Below, one piece after another: positions 16,520-23,592 of a stretch of 43,341 nt of DNA. The translations under genes were made by a program, and so were the position numbers. Origin of the DNA: Caldifarciminota bacterium (lineage in GTDB: Bacteria > Hydrothermota > Hydrothermia > LBFQ01); the NCBI GenBank assembly GCA_027003075.1, contig JALWYV010000049.1, positions 1-43,341 on the forward strand. Reading direction: 5' to 3'. The notes under the pieces were generated by a model, which saw nothing but the letters and a program-made list of their open reading frames with translations, was not told the origin of the DNA and did no database searches. The stretch's first letter is position 1. Every line of letters starts with the position of its first letter.

Positions 16520-18979
16520 CTACCCGTGTGCCTCGGCCCAGTTCCTTCCCGTCCCGAAGTCCACCTTAACCGGAACCTTAAGTTCAACCGCCCCCTCCAT
16601 TACCTTCTTTATCTTCGGGAGTAAGTCCTCCTCCCCTTCCCTGATCTCAAACAGGAGTTCGTCGTGTACCTGCAGTATGAGGCGGCTTTCAAAATCCCTT
16701 AGTAGATCGTGTACATCTATCATGGCCAGCTTTATGATATCGGCGGCAGTCCCCTGAACCGGAGTGTTTATCACTATCCTCCTCCATACGTCGTTCGTAA
16801 AGGGGTCGGCGTACACGTACCTCCTGCGCCCAAGGAGGGTCTGGACGTACCCCTTATCTCTGGCGAACTCCATTATCTCCCTCTGCCACTCCCTGACACG
16901 GGGAAATCTCCCGTAGTAGCGCTCAATCATCTCCTTCGCCTCTTCTACCTCTATACCGAGCGCTCTGGCCAGGCCGTAGGGACTTATACCGTAAATTATC
17001 CCGAAGTTCACCGTTTTGGCCACCCTCCTCTCGTCCGGCGTTATTTCCTCCTTTCCGAAGAGGGCGCGGGCGGTTTCCGTGTGTATATCCCCGTCCTCAA
17101 GGAAAATTCGTATGAGGTTTTCGTCTCCCGACAGGTGGGCGAGTACCCGGAGCTCTATCTGGGAGTAGTCGTAATCGGCAAATACGAATCCTCCTTCCGG
17201 GACGAAAGCCCTCCTTATGCGTTCTCCCCACTCGCCGCGGGCGGGTACGTTCTGAAGGTTGGGGTTGTAGCAGGAGAGCCTTCCCGTGGCCGTGGTAGTC
17301 TGGGAGAAGGTGGGGTGTATCCGTCCGTCCTCCGATACGTACTTCAGAAGTCCCTGAACGTACGTACTCTTTATCTTAAAGAGTTCCCTGTACTGAAGGA
17401 TCAGGGCGGGAAGGGGATGGACCTTTGCCAGAGTGGTCAGGACTTCAACGTCGGTTGAATAGCCGGTTTTCGTTTTCTTCACAGGGGGCAGCTTTAATTC
17501 TTCAAACAGGATCCCTGACAGCTGTTTGGGCGAGTTTATGTTGAAGGGGCGTCCGGCTATGTCGTATATTCGCTGTTCGTACTCCTTTATCTTTCTCTCA
17601 ATCTCCTCTTCAATCTCTTTAAGGTACTCCACGTCCACCTTCACCCCCGCCGTTTCCATGGAGGCCAGTACCTCAACGAGGGGAAGCTCTATATCCCTGT
17701 AAACCCCGTAAAGTTCCTCCCTCTTTAACTCCGAAAGTATCTCCTCCCCTATGATGGCGGAGAGGTATGCCCTGAAGGCTTCAACCGGTTCAACCACCTC
17801 CCATCCCATGTACTTGAGCGCCAGAAAGGACAGGTCGTGCCGGTTCTTCCTGCTCTCGTCCTCTATCTCAGGTTGCAGGAGGTAGTCCCCTACGCTCAGG
17901 TCGTGGAGGTCGGGTCCGGGGGTAAGGCCCTTCCTGTAGGCTCCCTTCAGATCAACGGTGTATAAGGGGGTATCGTTCGGTATCCTGTCAGCCACGAATA
18001 TCCCCTCCCCATCGCTCAGGAAAACCTTTTCTCCGTCGTATCCCATTCCCTTCACGTCCTCACCGCTGTAGGGCCGGGGTTCAGGCAGGTCCGGCGATAC
18101 GGCTATCTCCCTCAGGGAGGAGTAGAAGTCCAGAAAACGGTAGATCTTTATCAGCCTCTCCCTGTCCGGTTCCCGCATCCTTATTTCGTCCAGGGTGAAG
18201 AAGGGTTCCGTAGCGAGCGTAACAAGCTTTAAAAGCCTGTCTATCTCACCGCCCTCTAAGGCCTTTCTAAGGGCAGAGGCCGCCCTCCTGTCCGTCCTCT
18301 CAATTTCGTCCAGATTGGCGAGGATGTTTTTAAGGGAACCGTACTTCTTCAGAAGTTTCTGTGCTGTCTTTTTTCCTATGCCCCTTACACCGGGGATGTT
18401 GTCCGTCGGATCCCCCACTAAGGCAAGGAGGTCCGGTATCTGCTCCGGTAGTACACCGTACTTCTTCAGGACGGCCTCCCTGTCGTACAACCTCTCGTCG
18501 GCAACGTTCAGGACCTTTACCCTATCGTCTATTAAAGCCATTACGTCCTTGTCGCTCGTTACGAGTATGGCCGGGATCTCGTTCTCTTTCGCCAGCATGG
18601 CCGCCGATGCGAGGATGTCGTCCGCCTCGTATCCGGGGCGTGCCACGGGGTTGACGCCGAGGGCGTCGGAAAGTTCCTTTATCCACTCAATCTGCGGTAT
18701 GAGTTCGTCGGGGGTCTCCGGTCTCTGGGCCTTGTACTCCTTCAGTATCCGGTGGCGGAAGGTCGGTTCCTTCGTATCAAAGGCGACCACACCGTGAGTG
18801 GGCTTAAATCTCTTTATCAGATCCCTTACAAGGTTGTTGAAGTAGTAAACTGCCGAGGTGTTCAGGCCGAAGTGGTTTCGTAGAGGTTTACGGCTCATGG
18901 CGTGGAACCCTCTGTACGCCACGGACTGAGCATCTACAGCTATGAGAAGACTCCCCCTGTTGTTAAAAAGCGAAGGCAC
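16520..18979 (-). CDS. polA: DNA polymerase I with degenerate proofreading domain
   Basis: An 819-residue family A polymerase for repair and Okazaki-fragment processing. Residues 1-290 are the 5'-3' nuclease (LLIAVDAQSVAYRGFHAM, GYEADDILA, TSDKDVMALI, GVRGIGKKTAQKLL). Residues about 310-430 occupy the 3'-5' exonuclease position but lack the DxE metal motif; the matching region reads TPLYTVDLKGAY. The polymerase domain is intact: motif A ADYDYSQIELRVLAHLSGDE, motif B RRVAKTVNFGIIYG and motif C LQVHDELLFE. This is a non-proofreading, Taq-like layout. The GTG start is supported by TAAAAT 5 nt upstream. Confidence 0.96.
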   Translation of the reverse strand: MPSLFNNRGSLLIAVDAQSVAYRGFHAMSRKPLRNHFGLNTSAVYYFNNLVRDLIKRFKPTHGVVAFDTKEPTFRHRILKEYKAQRPETPDELIPQIEWIKELSDALGVNPVARPGYEADDILASAAMLAKENEIPAILVTSDKDVMALIDDRVKVLNVADERLYDREAVLKKYGVLPEQIPDLLALVGDPTDNIPGVRGIGKKTAQKLLKKYGSLKNILANLDEIERTDRRAASALRKALEGGEIDRLLKLVTLATEPFFTLDEIRMREPDRERLIKIYRFLDFYSSLREIAVSPDLPEPRPYSGEDVKGMGYDGEKVFLSDGEGIFVADRIPNDTPLYTVDLKGAYRKGLTPGPDLHDLSVGDYLLQPEIEDESRKNRHDLSFLALKYMGWEVVEPVEAFRAYLSAIIGEEILSELKREELYGVYRDIELPLVEVLASMETAGVKVDVEYLKEIEEEIERKIKEYEQRIYDIAGRPFNINSPKQLSGILFEELKLPPVKKTKTGYSTDVEVLTTLAKVHPLPALILQYRELFKIKSTYVQGLLKYVSEDGRIHPTFSQTTTATGRLSCYNPNLQNVPARGEWGERIRRAFVPEGGFVFADYDYSQIELRVLAHLSGDENLIRIFLEDGDIHTETARALFGKEEITPDERRVAKTVNFGIIYGISPYGLARALGIEVEEAKEMIERYYGRFPRVREWQREIMEFARDKGYVQTLLGRRRYVYADPFTNDVWRRIVINTPVQGTAADIIKLAMIDVHDLLRDFESRLILQVHDELLFEIREGEEDLLPKIKKVMEGAVELKVPVKVDFGTGRNWAEAHG

Positions 18980-18984
18980 AGGGT

Positions 18985-18990
18985 ATTTTA
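18985..18990 (-). promoter_or_regulatory. -10 box (TAAAAT) of polA
   Basis: TAAAAT ends 5 nt before the GTG start, one of the shortest spacings in the window. Confidence 0.55.
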
Positions 18991-19031
18991 CATCCGGAGA
19001 GGGAACGTAAACGCTTCCCTACCCTTTCCTA

Positions 19032-19979
19032 TCACAGGAACAGGGCGGATACAGATCCGCCGCTATGGATCCGTTTTATAGCCTCAGCGAGAAGGCCCGA
19101 TATGTCCAGTACTTCCGTCCTCTCCGGTAGGGCCTTTTCCCTTCTGTAAACGGTGTTTGTTATGAGTATCCTCTCTATGGGGGCGTCGCTCAGGACCTCC
19201 CTCGCCCGCCCGGAGAACAGGCCATGGGTCGCCATAACTAACACCTTCTTCGCTCCCCTCTCAAGCAGGGCCCTTGAAGCGTTGGCTATGGTGTTGCCCG
19301 TGTCTATTATGTCGTCCACTAAGAGGACGTTCTTCCCCTCAACCTCTCCAATAACGTTCACCACCTCCGCCACGTTGGGACGTGGGCGACGCTTGTCCAC
19401 CATGGCCAGCGGGAGGTTCCATAGTTTCTCCGCCACAAGCCGCGCCCTCTTTATCCCGCCGACGTCCGGAGAGACCACGACCCACCCTTCGGGGTCAAGC
19501 CCTTCGGGAAAGAGGTTCAGGAAGTGATCCCGGAATATGGGGGTGGCGTAGAGATTATCCACGGGTATGTTAAAGAACCCCTGTATCTGGTCCGCATGCA
19601 GGTCAACCGTCAGTATCCTGTCTATTCCGGAGGCCTCTATGAGGTTGGCTATCAACTTGGCGGATATGGGAACCCTCGGCCTGTCCTTCCTGTCCTGCCT
19701 CGCATATCCGAAGTAGGGAATTACGGCCGTTATCCGGGAAGCCGAGGCCCTGCGGGCAGCGTCCGCTATCAGGAGGAGCTCAAGGATATTTTCGGCGGGA
19801 GGGTTCGTGGACTGGACTATGTAAACGTCGTGACCCCTTACGCTCTCCTCTATCTGTACCCGGATCTCGCCGTCGGAAAAACGGCCAACAAAGTGCTTTG
19901 TGGGTTCAACCCCGAGATGCTCGCATATACCACGCAAAACGGCAGGATTGGAGTTCCCTCCGAGAACCTTTATTTCCAA
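19032..19979 (-). CDS. prs: Ribose-phosphate pyrophosphokinase (PRPP synthase)
   Basis: A 315-residue enzyme that makes PRPP from ribose-5-phosphate and ATP for nucleotide synthesis. The family motifs are complete: GRFSDGEIRVQI, IPYFGYARQDRKDRPR, VDLHADQIQGFF, SPDVGGIKRA and the PRPP loop VLLVDDIIDTGNT. It is of normal length for class I enzymes. The start is the TTG at 19979 (LEIKVLGGN), because the family begins with a short strand such as KLFAGN. Any earlier start would lie inside tRNA-Ser. Only two bases separate this codon from the tRNA 3' end. Thus prs must share the tRNA promoter, and tRNA processing would leave an almost leaderless mRNA. Confidence 0.93.
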   Translation of the reverse strand: MEIKVLGGNSNPAVLRGICEHLGVEPTKHFVGRFSDGEIRVQIEESVRGHDVYIVQSTNPPAENILELLLIADAARRASASRITAVIPYFGYARQDRKDRPRVPISAKLIANLIEASGIDRILTVDLHADQIQGFFNIPVDNLYATPIFRDHFLNLFPEGLDPEGWVVVSPDVGGIKRARLVAEKLWNLPLAMVDKRRPRPNVAEVVNVIGEVEGKNVLLVDDIIDTGNTIANASRALLERGAKKVLVMATHGLFSGRAREVLSDAPIERILITNTVYRREKALPERTEVLDISGLLAEAIKRIHSGGSVSALFL

Positions 19980-19981
19980 AA

Positions 19982-20068
19982 CGGAGAGGGTGGGATTTGA
20001 ACCCACGGTCCCCTTGCGGGGACACGCGATTTCGAATCGCGCCCCTTCGGCCGCTCGGGCACCTCTCC
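19982..20068 (-). tRNA. tRNA-Ser (CGA)
   Basis: An 87-nt type II tRNA. The acceptor GGAGAGG pairs with CCTCTCC and the discriminator is G. The anticodon stem CGCGA/TCGCG has loop TTCGAAA, giving anticodon CGA (codon TCG). A long variable arm (GTCCCCGCAAGGGGAC) is diagnostic of serine. CCA is not encoded. The prs gene follows immediately on the same strand. Confidence 0.97.
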
Positions 20069-20080
20069 CTTAAGGTAGGT

Positions 20081-20086
20081 ATTTTA
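20081..20086 (-). promoter_or_regulatory. -10 box (TAAAAT) of tRNA-Ser and prs
   Basis: TAAAAT lies 12 nt before the mature tRNA 5' end. No other promoter fits between tRNA-Ser and prs. Confidence 0.55.
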
Positions 20087-20107
20087 AAGGTGACGTCAGT
20101 TCCACCT

Positions 20108-20113
20108 TAGAAT
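20108..20113 (+). promoter_or_regulatory. -10 box (TAGAAT) of the coiled-coil gene
   Basis: TAGAAT ends 6 nt before the GTG at 20120. It diverges from the tRNA-Ser promoter. Confidence 0.55.
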
Positions 20114-20119
20114 TAGGGA

Positions 20120-21082
20120 GTGAGGCGGAGTACAACGGAAGTATTCCTGAAACTAAAGGACAAGTTAGGTGAAGATACGGCCAGGGTCCTGACGGACTAC
20201 CTTGAGGACGTAAAGGACGACCTCTTCAGGAGATTCATGACAAGGGAAGAATCTATACAGTGGTTCAAGGCTCTGGATACGAAGATAGATTCCCTGAGGG
20301 AGGAGGTAAATGCTAAGGTGGATTCCCTGAGGGAGGAGATGGATGTGAGGCTCTCATCCCTTAAGGACGAGATGGATCTGAGGTTTGAGACTCTGGAGAA
20401 CAGGATCTCCTCCCTTGAGAGGAAGATGGATGAGAGGTTCACCGCCCTTGAAAACGATATAAGCACCCGCTTCGCTTCCTTTGAAAGGGAAATGGATGCC
20501 CGCTTCACCTCCTTTGAGAGGGAGATAAACACCCGTTTCGCTTCCTTTGAGAAGAAGATAGACGCCAGGTTTTCCTATCTTGAGCAGAGAATAACTTCCC
20601 TTGAAGAGAAGGTGGATGCAAAGATATCTTCCCTTGAGGAGAAGATGGACGCCAGGTATTCCTACCTTGAGCAGAGAATAACTTCCCTTGAGGAGAAGAT
20701 GGAGACCAAGTTTTCCTACCTTGAGCAGAAAATAACCTCCCTAGAGGAGAAAACGGATGCGAGAATAACCTCCCTTGAGGAGAAGTTGGACACCAGATAT
20801 TCCTATCTTGAGCAGAGAATAACTTCCCTTGAGGAGAAGATGGAGACCAAGTTTTCCTACCTTGAGCAGAAAATAACCTCCCTAGAGGAGAAAACGGATG
20901 CGAGAATAATCTCCCTTGAGGAGAAATTGGACGCTAAGATATCCTCCCTTGAGGAGAGGTTGAACCGCAAGATGGACAGACTCAACCTCATGCTCGTATT
21001 CCTGATGATCCTGACAATCCTCGGTATGACCCTGTTCAACCCCAACTTCGTGACCGTACTGAACATGCTTCTCGGCAGGTAG
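20120..21082 (+). CDS. Coiled-coil repeat protein with C-terminal membrane anchor (DUF1640-like)
   Basis: A 320-residue protein. Residues 1-50 form a small helical head (LKDKLGEDTARVLTDYLEDVKDD). Residues 50-285 are a long coiled coil. It is made of 11-residue units (ITSLEEKMETK) alternating with 7-residue units (FSYLEQK), a mixed hendecad/heptad pattern. Residues about 288-310 form one hydrophobic helix (LMLVFLMILTILGMTLF), so the rod is probably tail-anchored in the inner membrane. The head and tail resemble DUF1640/CCDC90-like bacterial proteins of unclear function. Two 103-bp stretches inside are identical at a 141-bp (47-residue) offset, so length variation between strains is likely. Confidence 0.8.
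   Translation: MRRSTTEVFLKLKDKLGEDTARVLTDYLEDVKDDLFRRFMTREESIQWFKALDTKIDSLREEVNAKVDSLREEMDVRLSSLKDEMDLRFETLENRISSLERKMDERFTALENDISTRFASFEREMDARFTSFEREINTRFASFEKKIDARFSYLEQRITSLEEKVDAKISSLEEKMDARYSYLEQRITSLEEKMETKFSYLEQKITSLEEKTDARITSLEEKLDTRYSYLEQRITSLEEKMETKFSYLEQKITSLEEKTDARIISLEEKLDAKISSLEERLNRKMDRLNLMLVFLMILTILGMTLFNPNFVTVLNMLLGR
20666..20768 (+). repeat. Direct repeat unit A (103 bp) in the coiled-coil gene
   Basis: Identical over 103 bp to 20807-20909, with a period of 141 bp (47 codons), which keeps the reading frame. Confidence 0.9.
20807..20909 (+). repeat. Direct repeat unit B (103 bp) in the coiled-coil gene
   Basis: Second perfect copy of 20666-20768. Synonymous positions are also identical, which points to recent duplication or conversion. 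Confidence 0.9.
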
Positions 21083-22399
21083 TCAAACCTCTATCTCGTC
21101 GTAGAGAGTGGGCATGAGGACTTCCCTGTTCTCACGTTCAAGTACACCTTCCCTCAGCGATTCACGGGCATGATCCTCGCCGTGGACGAGGATTACGGTG
21201 TCGGGGTCGGCGGAGTCTATCCACTCCAGAAGTTCCGTCCTTCCGGCGTGGGAGGAGAAACCGTTTATGGTATAAACGCGCAGGTTTACGTCGTAAAAGC
21301 GGTCCAGTATCCAGACCTTCTCCGCACCGTCCACTATCTCCCTCCCGAGGGTGCCTTCAGCCTGATAGCCCACGAATACGAGGGCGTTGTTTGGATCCTC
21401 TATCATGTGCTTCAAGTGGTGTATCGCCCTGCCCCCCGTTAACATGCCCGAACCGGCAACTATTGAAAGGCCGGTACGCACGTGGTTCAGGCGTTTGGAC
21501 TCCTCCTTTGTCCTCGTGATCAGGAGGTTCTTCAGTTTGAACGGGTTGTCCTCCAGAAAGCGGGCATAGGCCTCCCTATCGTAGCATTCGGGAAACTTAA
21601 GGAACTCCGTCAGTATCTTCGTGGCGAGAGGGCTGTCTAAAACGACCTTCCACTCCCCCGGCCACTCGCCGGCGTTCTCCCATCCCTTGAATATGTAAAG
21701 CAACTCCTGAGATCTCTCAAGGGCGAAGGAGGGGATGAGGACCTTACCCCGGTTAAGAGTTGAGAATACGGCCTCCTTCAGCTCCTCAACGGACTCTTGG
21801 AAGGGACGGTGATCCCTGTTGCCGTACGTACTTTCCATCACGACCACGTCGGCCCCGTTGGGCATCTCCGGATCCCTCACTATGGGCTTGTTCCTGTTCC
21901 CGAGATCTCCCGAAAACGTAAAACGCTTTCCCCTGTACTCGTACTCGTAGAAGGCCGATCCGAGTACGTGGCCGGCGTCCCTTACCCGGAACTTCAGGCC
22001 GTTTATATCGTACTCTTTGCCGTACTCAACGAACTTAACCGGAAGGGAAAACGTCCTCTGAAGGTCCTTCAGGTCGTACAGGGGTTCCTCTTCGTCCATG
22101 AGGTTGAAGGCGTCCTCAAGGATATATCGGGCTATGTGCCACGTCGCCCTGTGGGCTATTACCGTACCACGGAAGCCGTTCCTGACCAATACGGGCAGGC
22201 GGCCCACGTGGTCAAGGTGGGCGTGGGTCAGGAAAATGTACGGTACGTCCCTCAGGTCCTCAAGGGGTTCGTTGTTGAGCTTGGAGAATCTCCCCTGAAA
22301 GTATCCGGCGTCCACAAGAAAGGAAAAGTCGGGGAGACGGACGAGGTGCATTGACCCCGTGACCGTCCCCGCCGCCCCGTAAAACTTGATTTTGATCAA
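21083..22399 (-). CDS. Metallo-beta-lactamase/beta-CASP exoribonuclease-like protein
   Basis: A 438-residue MBL-fold protein of the beta-CASP RNA-processing group (Ysh1/CPSF73-like). The zinc motif LTHAHLDHVG is at residues 58-66 (His59, His61, Asp63, His64). DAGHVLGSA and SGDLGNRNKP follow as later metal sites, then VVMESTYGNRDH. The beta-CASP part has IPSFALERSQELL and GSGMLTGGRA, and it ends with GFSSHAGRTELLEW and VILVHGE. It probably cleaves or trims RNA. The TTG start lies 6 nt after a TAAAAT box. Its end is 1 nt from the end of the convergent coiled-coil gene. Confidence 0.92.
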   Translation of the reverse strand: MIKIKFYGAAGTVTGSMHLVRLPDFSFLVDAGYFQGRFSKLNNEPLEDLRDVPYIFLTHAHLDHVGRLPVLVRNGFRGTVIAHRATWHIARYILEDAFNLMDEEEPLYDLKDLQRTFSLPVKFVEYGKEYDINGLKFRVRDAGHVLGSAFYEYEYRGKRFTFSGDLGNRNKPIVRDPEMPNGADVVVMESTYGNRDHRPFQESVEELKEAVFSTLNRGKVLIPSFALERSQELLYIFKGWENAGEWPGEWKVVLDSPLATKILTEFLKFPECYDREAYARFLEDNPFKLKNLLITRTKEESKRLNHVRTGLSIVAGSGMLTGGRAIHHLKHMIEDPNNALVFVGYQAEGTLGREIVDGAEKVWILDRFYDVNLRVYTINGFSSHAGRTELLEWIDSADPDTVILVHGEDHARESLREGVLERENREVLMPTLYDEIEV

Positions 22400-22405
22400 G
22401 TGAGG

Positions 22406-22411
22406 ATTTTA
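22406..22411 (-). promoter_or_regulatory. -10 box (TAAAAT) of the beta-CASP gene
   Basis: TAAAAT ends 6 nt before the TTG start and lies just past the stop of the DUF481 gene. Confidence 0.5.
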
Positions 22412-22419
22412 CACCGAGA

Positions 22420-23151
22420 TCACTTCTCCAGAGGTACCTTCATAGAGAGACCGAGGAGAAAGTTGAACTCGTAGGGTTTTACGCCGTAGAGAGAAGAAGA
22501 CGGATCGTTGTTCCGGGAGGCTACGTAACCGTCGTAGTTGTACTTAAAGATGAAGTTAAGGGCTATCAGTTTGGTGAGGGAGACGGCGTAGGTTACGTCA
22601 CCGAAGATACGGTAGTCGTCGGAGAACTGCCTCAGGTTAGGCTGGTAGAACAGGACGAAGGAGAGGGAACCGAAGGGACCGAGATTAAACCTCCCTTTGG
22701 GCCTTAAAGAGAGCCTCACGGGGTATCTGCTGACCGTATCACCCACGAACCTCTCGTAACCGCCCAGAAGGGCCGCGCTTATAGATAGCTTAGAAGCATC
22801 CGTATGGAGCAGTACGTACTTGGCTCCCGCACCACCCTGAGAACGGTTCTCAAGGTTCATAACCCTGTTGTACTCCGAGGAGCCGAACATGAAGACCTCA
22901 ACCCTTCGGGTGACGTACCTGTCCACCCGTATCAGACCTATACCGTTGTTTGTGGTAATCTCGCTACTATCGCCCACCTTCGCGGTTCCGTAGGCCGCAC
23001 TCAGGCTGAACTCGTACTCCCACGGATATACGTCCCTCGTAAAGGATACCTTACCGCCTATCAGAGAGGCTTCGCTGTTGCCGTAGACTATGCTGCCGTT
23101 TAAGTTTGCGCTGAAAGTCAGCGGTGCACTTATGAGTACCGTTAGCATCAT
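22420..23151 (-). CDS. DUF481-like outer-membrane beta-barrel protein
   Basis: A 243-residue protein. Its short leader MMLTVLISAPLTFSA is followed by alternating polar/hydrophobic strands typical of a small beta barrel. The pattern (GSIVYGNSEASLIGGKVSFTRD early, FGSSEYNRVMNLENRSQGGAGAKY in the middle, YNYDGYVASRNNDPSSSLYGVKPYEF near the end) matches the DUF481/YdiY family. It has no enzymatic motif. The leader has no basic residue. A TATAAT box lies 8 nt upstream. It is probably an outer-membrane protein of unknown substrate. Confidence 0.8.
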   Translation of the reverse strand: MMLTVLISAPLTFSANLNGSIVYGNSEASLIGGKVSFTRDVYPWEYEFSLSAAYGTAKVGDSSEITTNNGIGLIRVDRYVTRRVEVFMFGSSEYNRVMNLENRSQGGAGAKYVLLHTDASKLSISAALLGGYERFVGDTVSRYPVRLSLRPKGRFNLGPFGSLSFVLFYQPNLRQFSDDYRIFGDVTYAVSLTKLIALNFIFKYNYDGYVASRNNDPSSSLYGVKPYEFNFLLGLSMKVPLEK

Positions 23152-23159
23152 GGGGCGGT

Positions 23160-23165
23160 ATTATA
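23160..23165 (-). promoter_or_regulatory. -10 box (TATAAT) of the DUF481 gene
   Basis: A perfect TATAAT ends 8 nt before the ATG at 23151. Confidence 0.6.
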
Positions 23166-23212
23166 TGCCTGTTTCAGGTTAACGATAAAAACGTTTATAA
23201 ATGAAATGTTGA

Positions 23213-23390
23213 TACAATTTCGCAATTTTCAAAAATTATCTTAAAACCCCACAATGCTTGTTTCCCGCGATTGATGCCATAACAGTTCTGCGGTTGACCC
23301 GTTTATGAACACCTCCAATATGGATGTGCTGCACTTTAAGGTGGATTTGGCACTAAGCACCGTAAAGGCCTCATTACGGTAATATTTTTT
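23213..23390 (+). ncRNA. Possible small RNA transcription unit (weak)
   Basis: The 430-bp gap 23160-23590 is richer in A+T than its surroundings and holds no convincing reading frame. A TACAAT at 23213 is followed about 150 bp later by a terminator-like hairpin and T run on the same strand, with no plus-strand gene between. An untranslated RNA of about 170 nt is possible. I do not recognise a known RNA family. Confidence 0.2.
23360..23390 (+). terminator. Terminator-like hairpin in the intergenic region
   Basis: CCGTAA and TTACGG form a 6-bp stem with an 8-nt loop, followed by TAATATTTTTT. No plus-strand coding gene precedes it. Confidence 0.4.
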
Positions 23391-23565
23391 CGTAACGATC
23401 ACGATAAGTTGAGCCTATAAAACGTTGAATGAGGTTCATCCCATACAGCCACACAGTGTCCCACCCGCAGTGAGTTTATTGTTCTATTACAACGCCTGAT
23501 TACGTCGTGCATCCAGATCAAAAAAGGGTATAACACGCCATCAACTTTCAACTTTAAGAAAACCC

Positions 23566-23589
23566 AAAAAGGGGAACACGCGCCCCCTT
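23566..23589 (-). terminator. Intrinsic terminator after the BNR-repeat gene
   Basis: Read on the minus strand, AAGGGG and CCCCTT form a stem that runs into TTTTT, starting 4 nt past the stop codon at 23593. Confidence 0.6.
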
Positions 23590-23592
23590 ACT

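Noticed and set aside
16709-17458. Plus-strand 249-codon frame opposite polA
   Set aside because: It lies fully within conserved polA sequence and its translation has no recognisable motif.
20666-20909. Regular repeats that might suggest a CRISPR array
   Set aside because: The repeats are in frame inside a coiled-coil gene with a 141-bp period; there are no unique spacers of uniform length.
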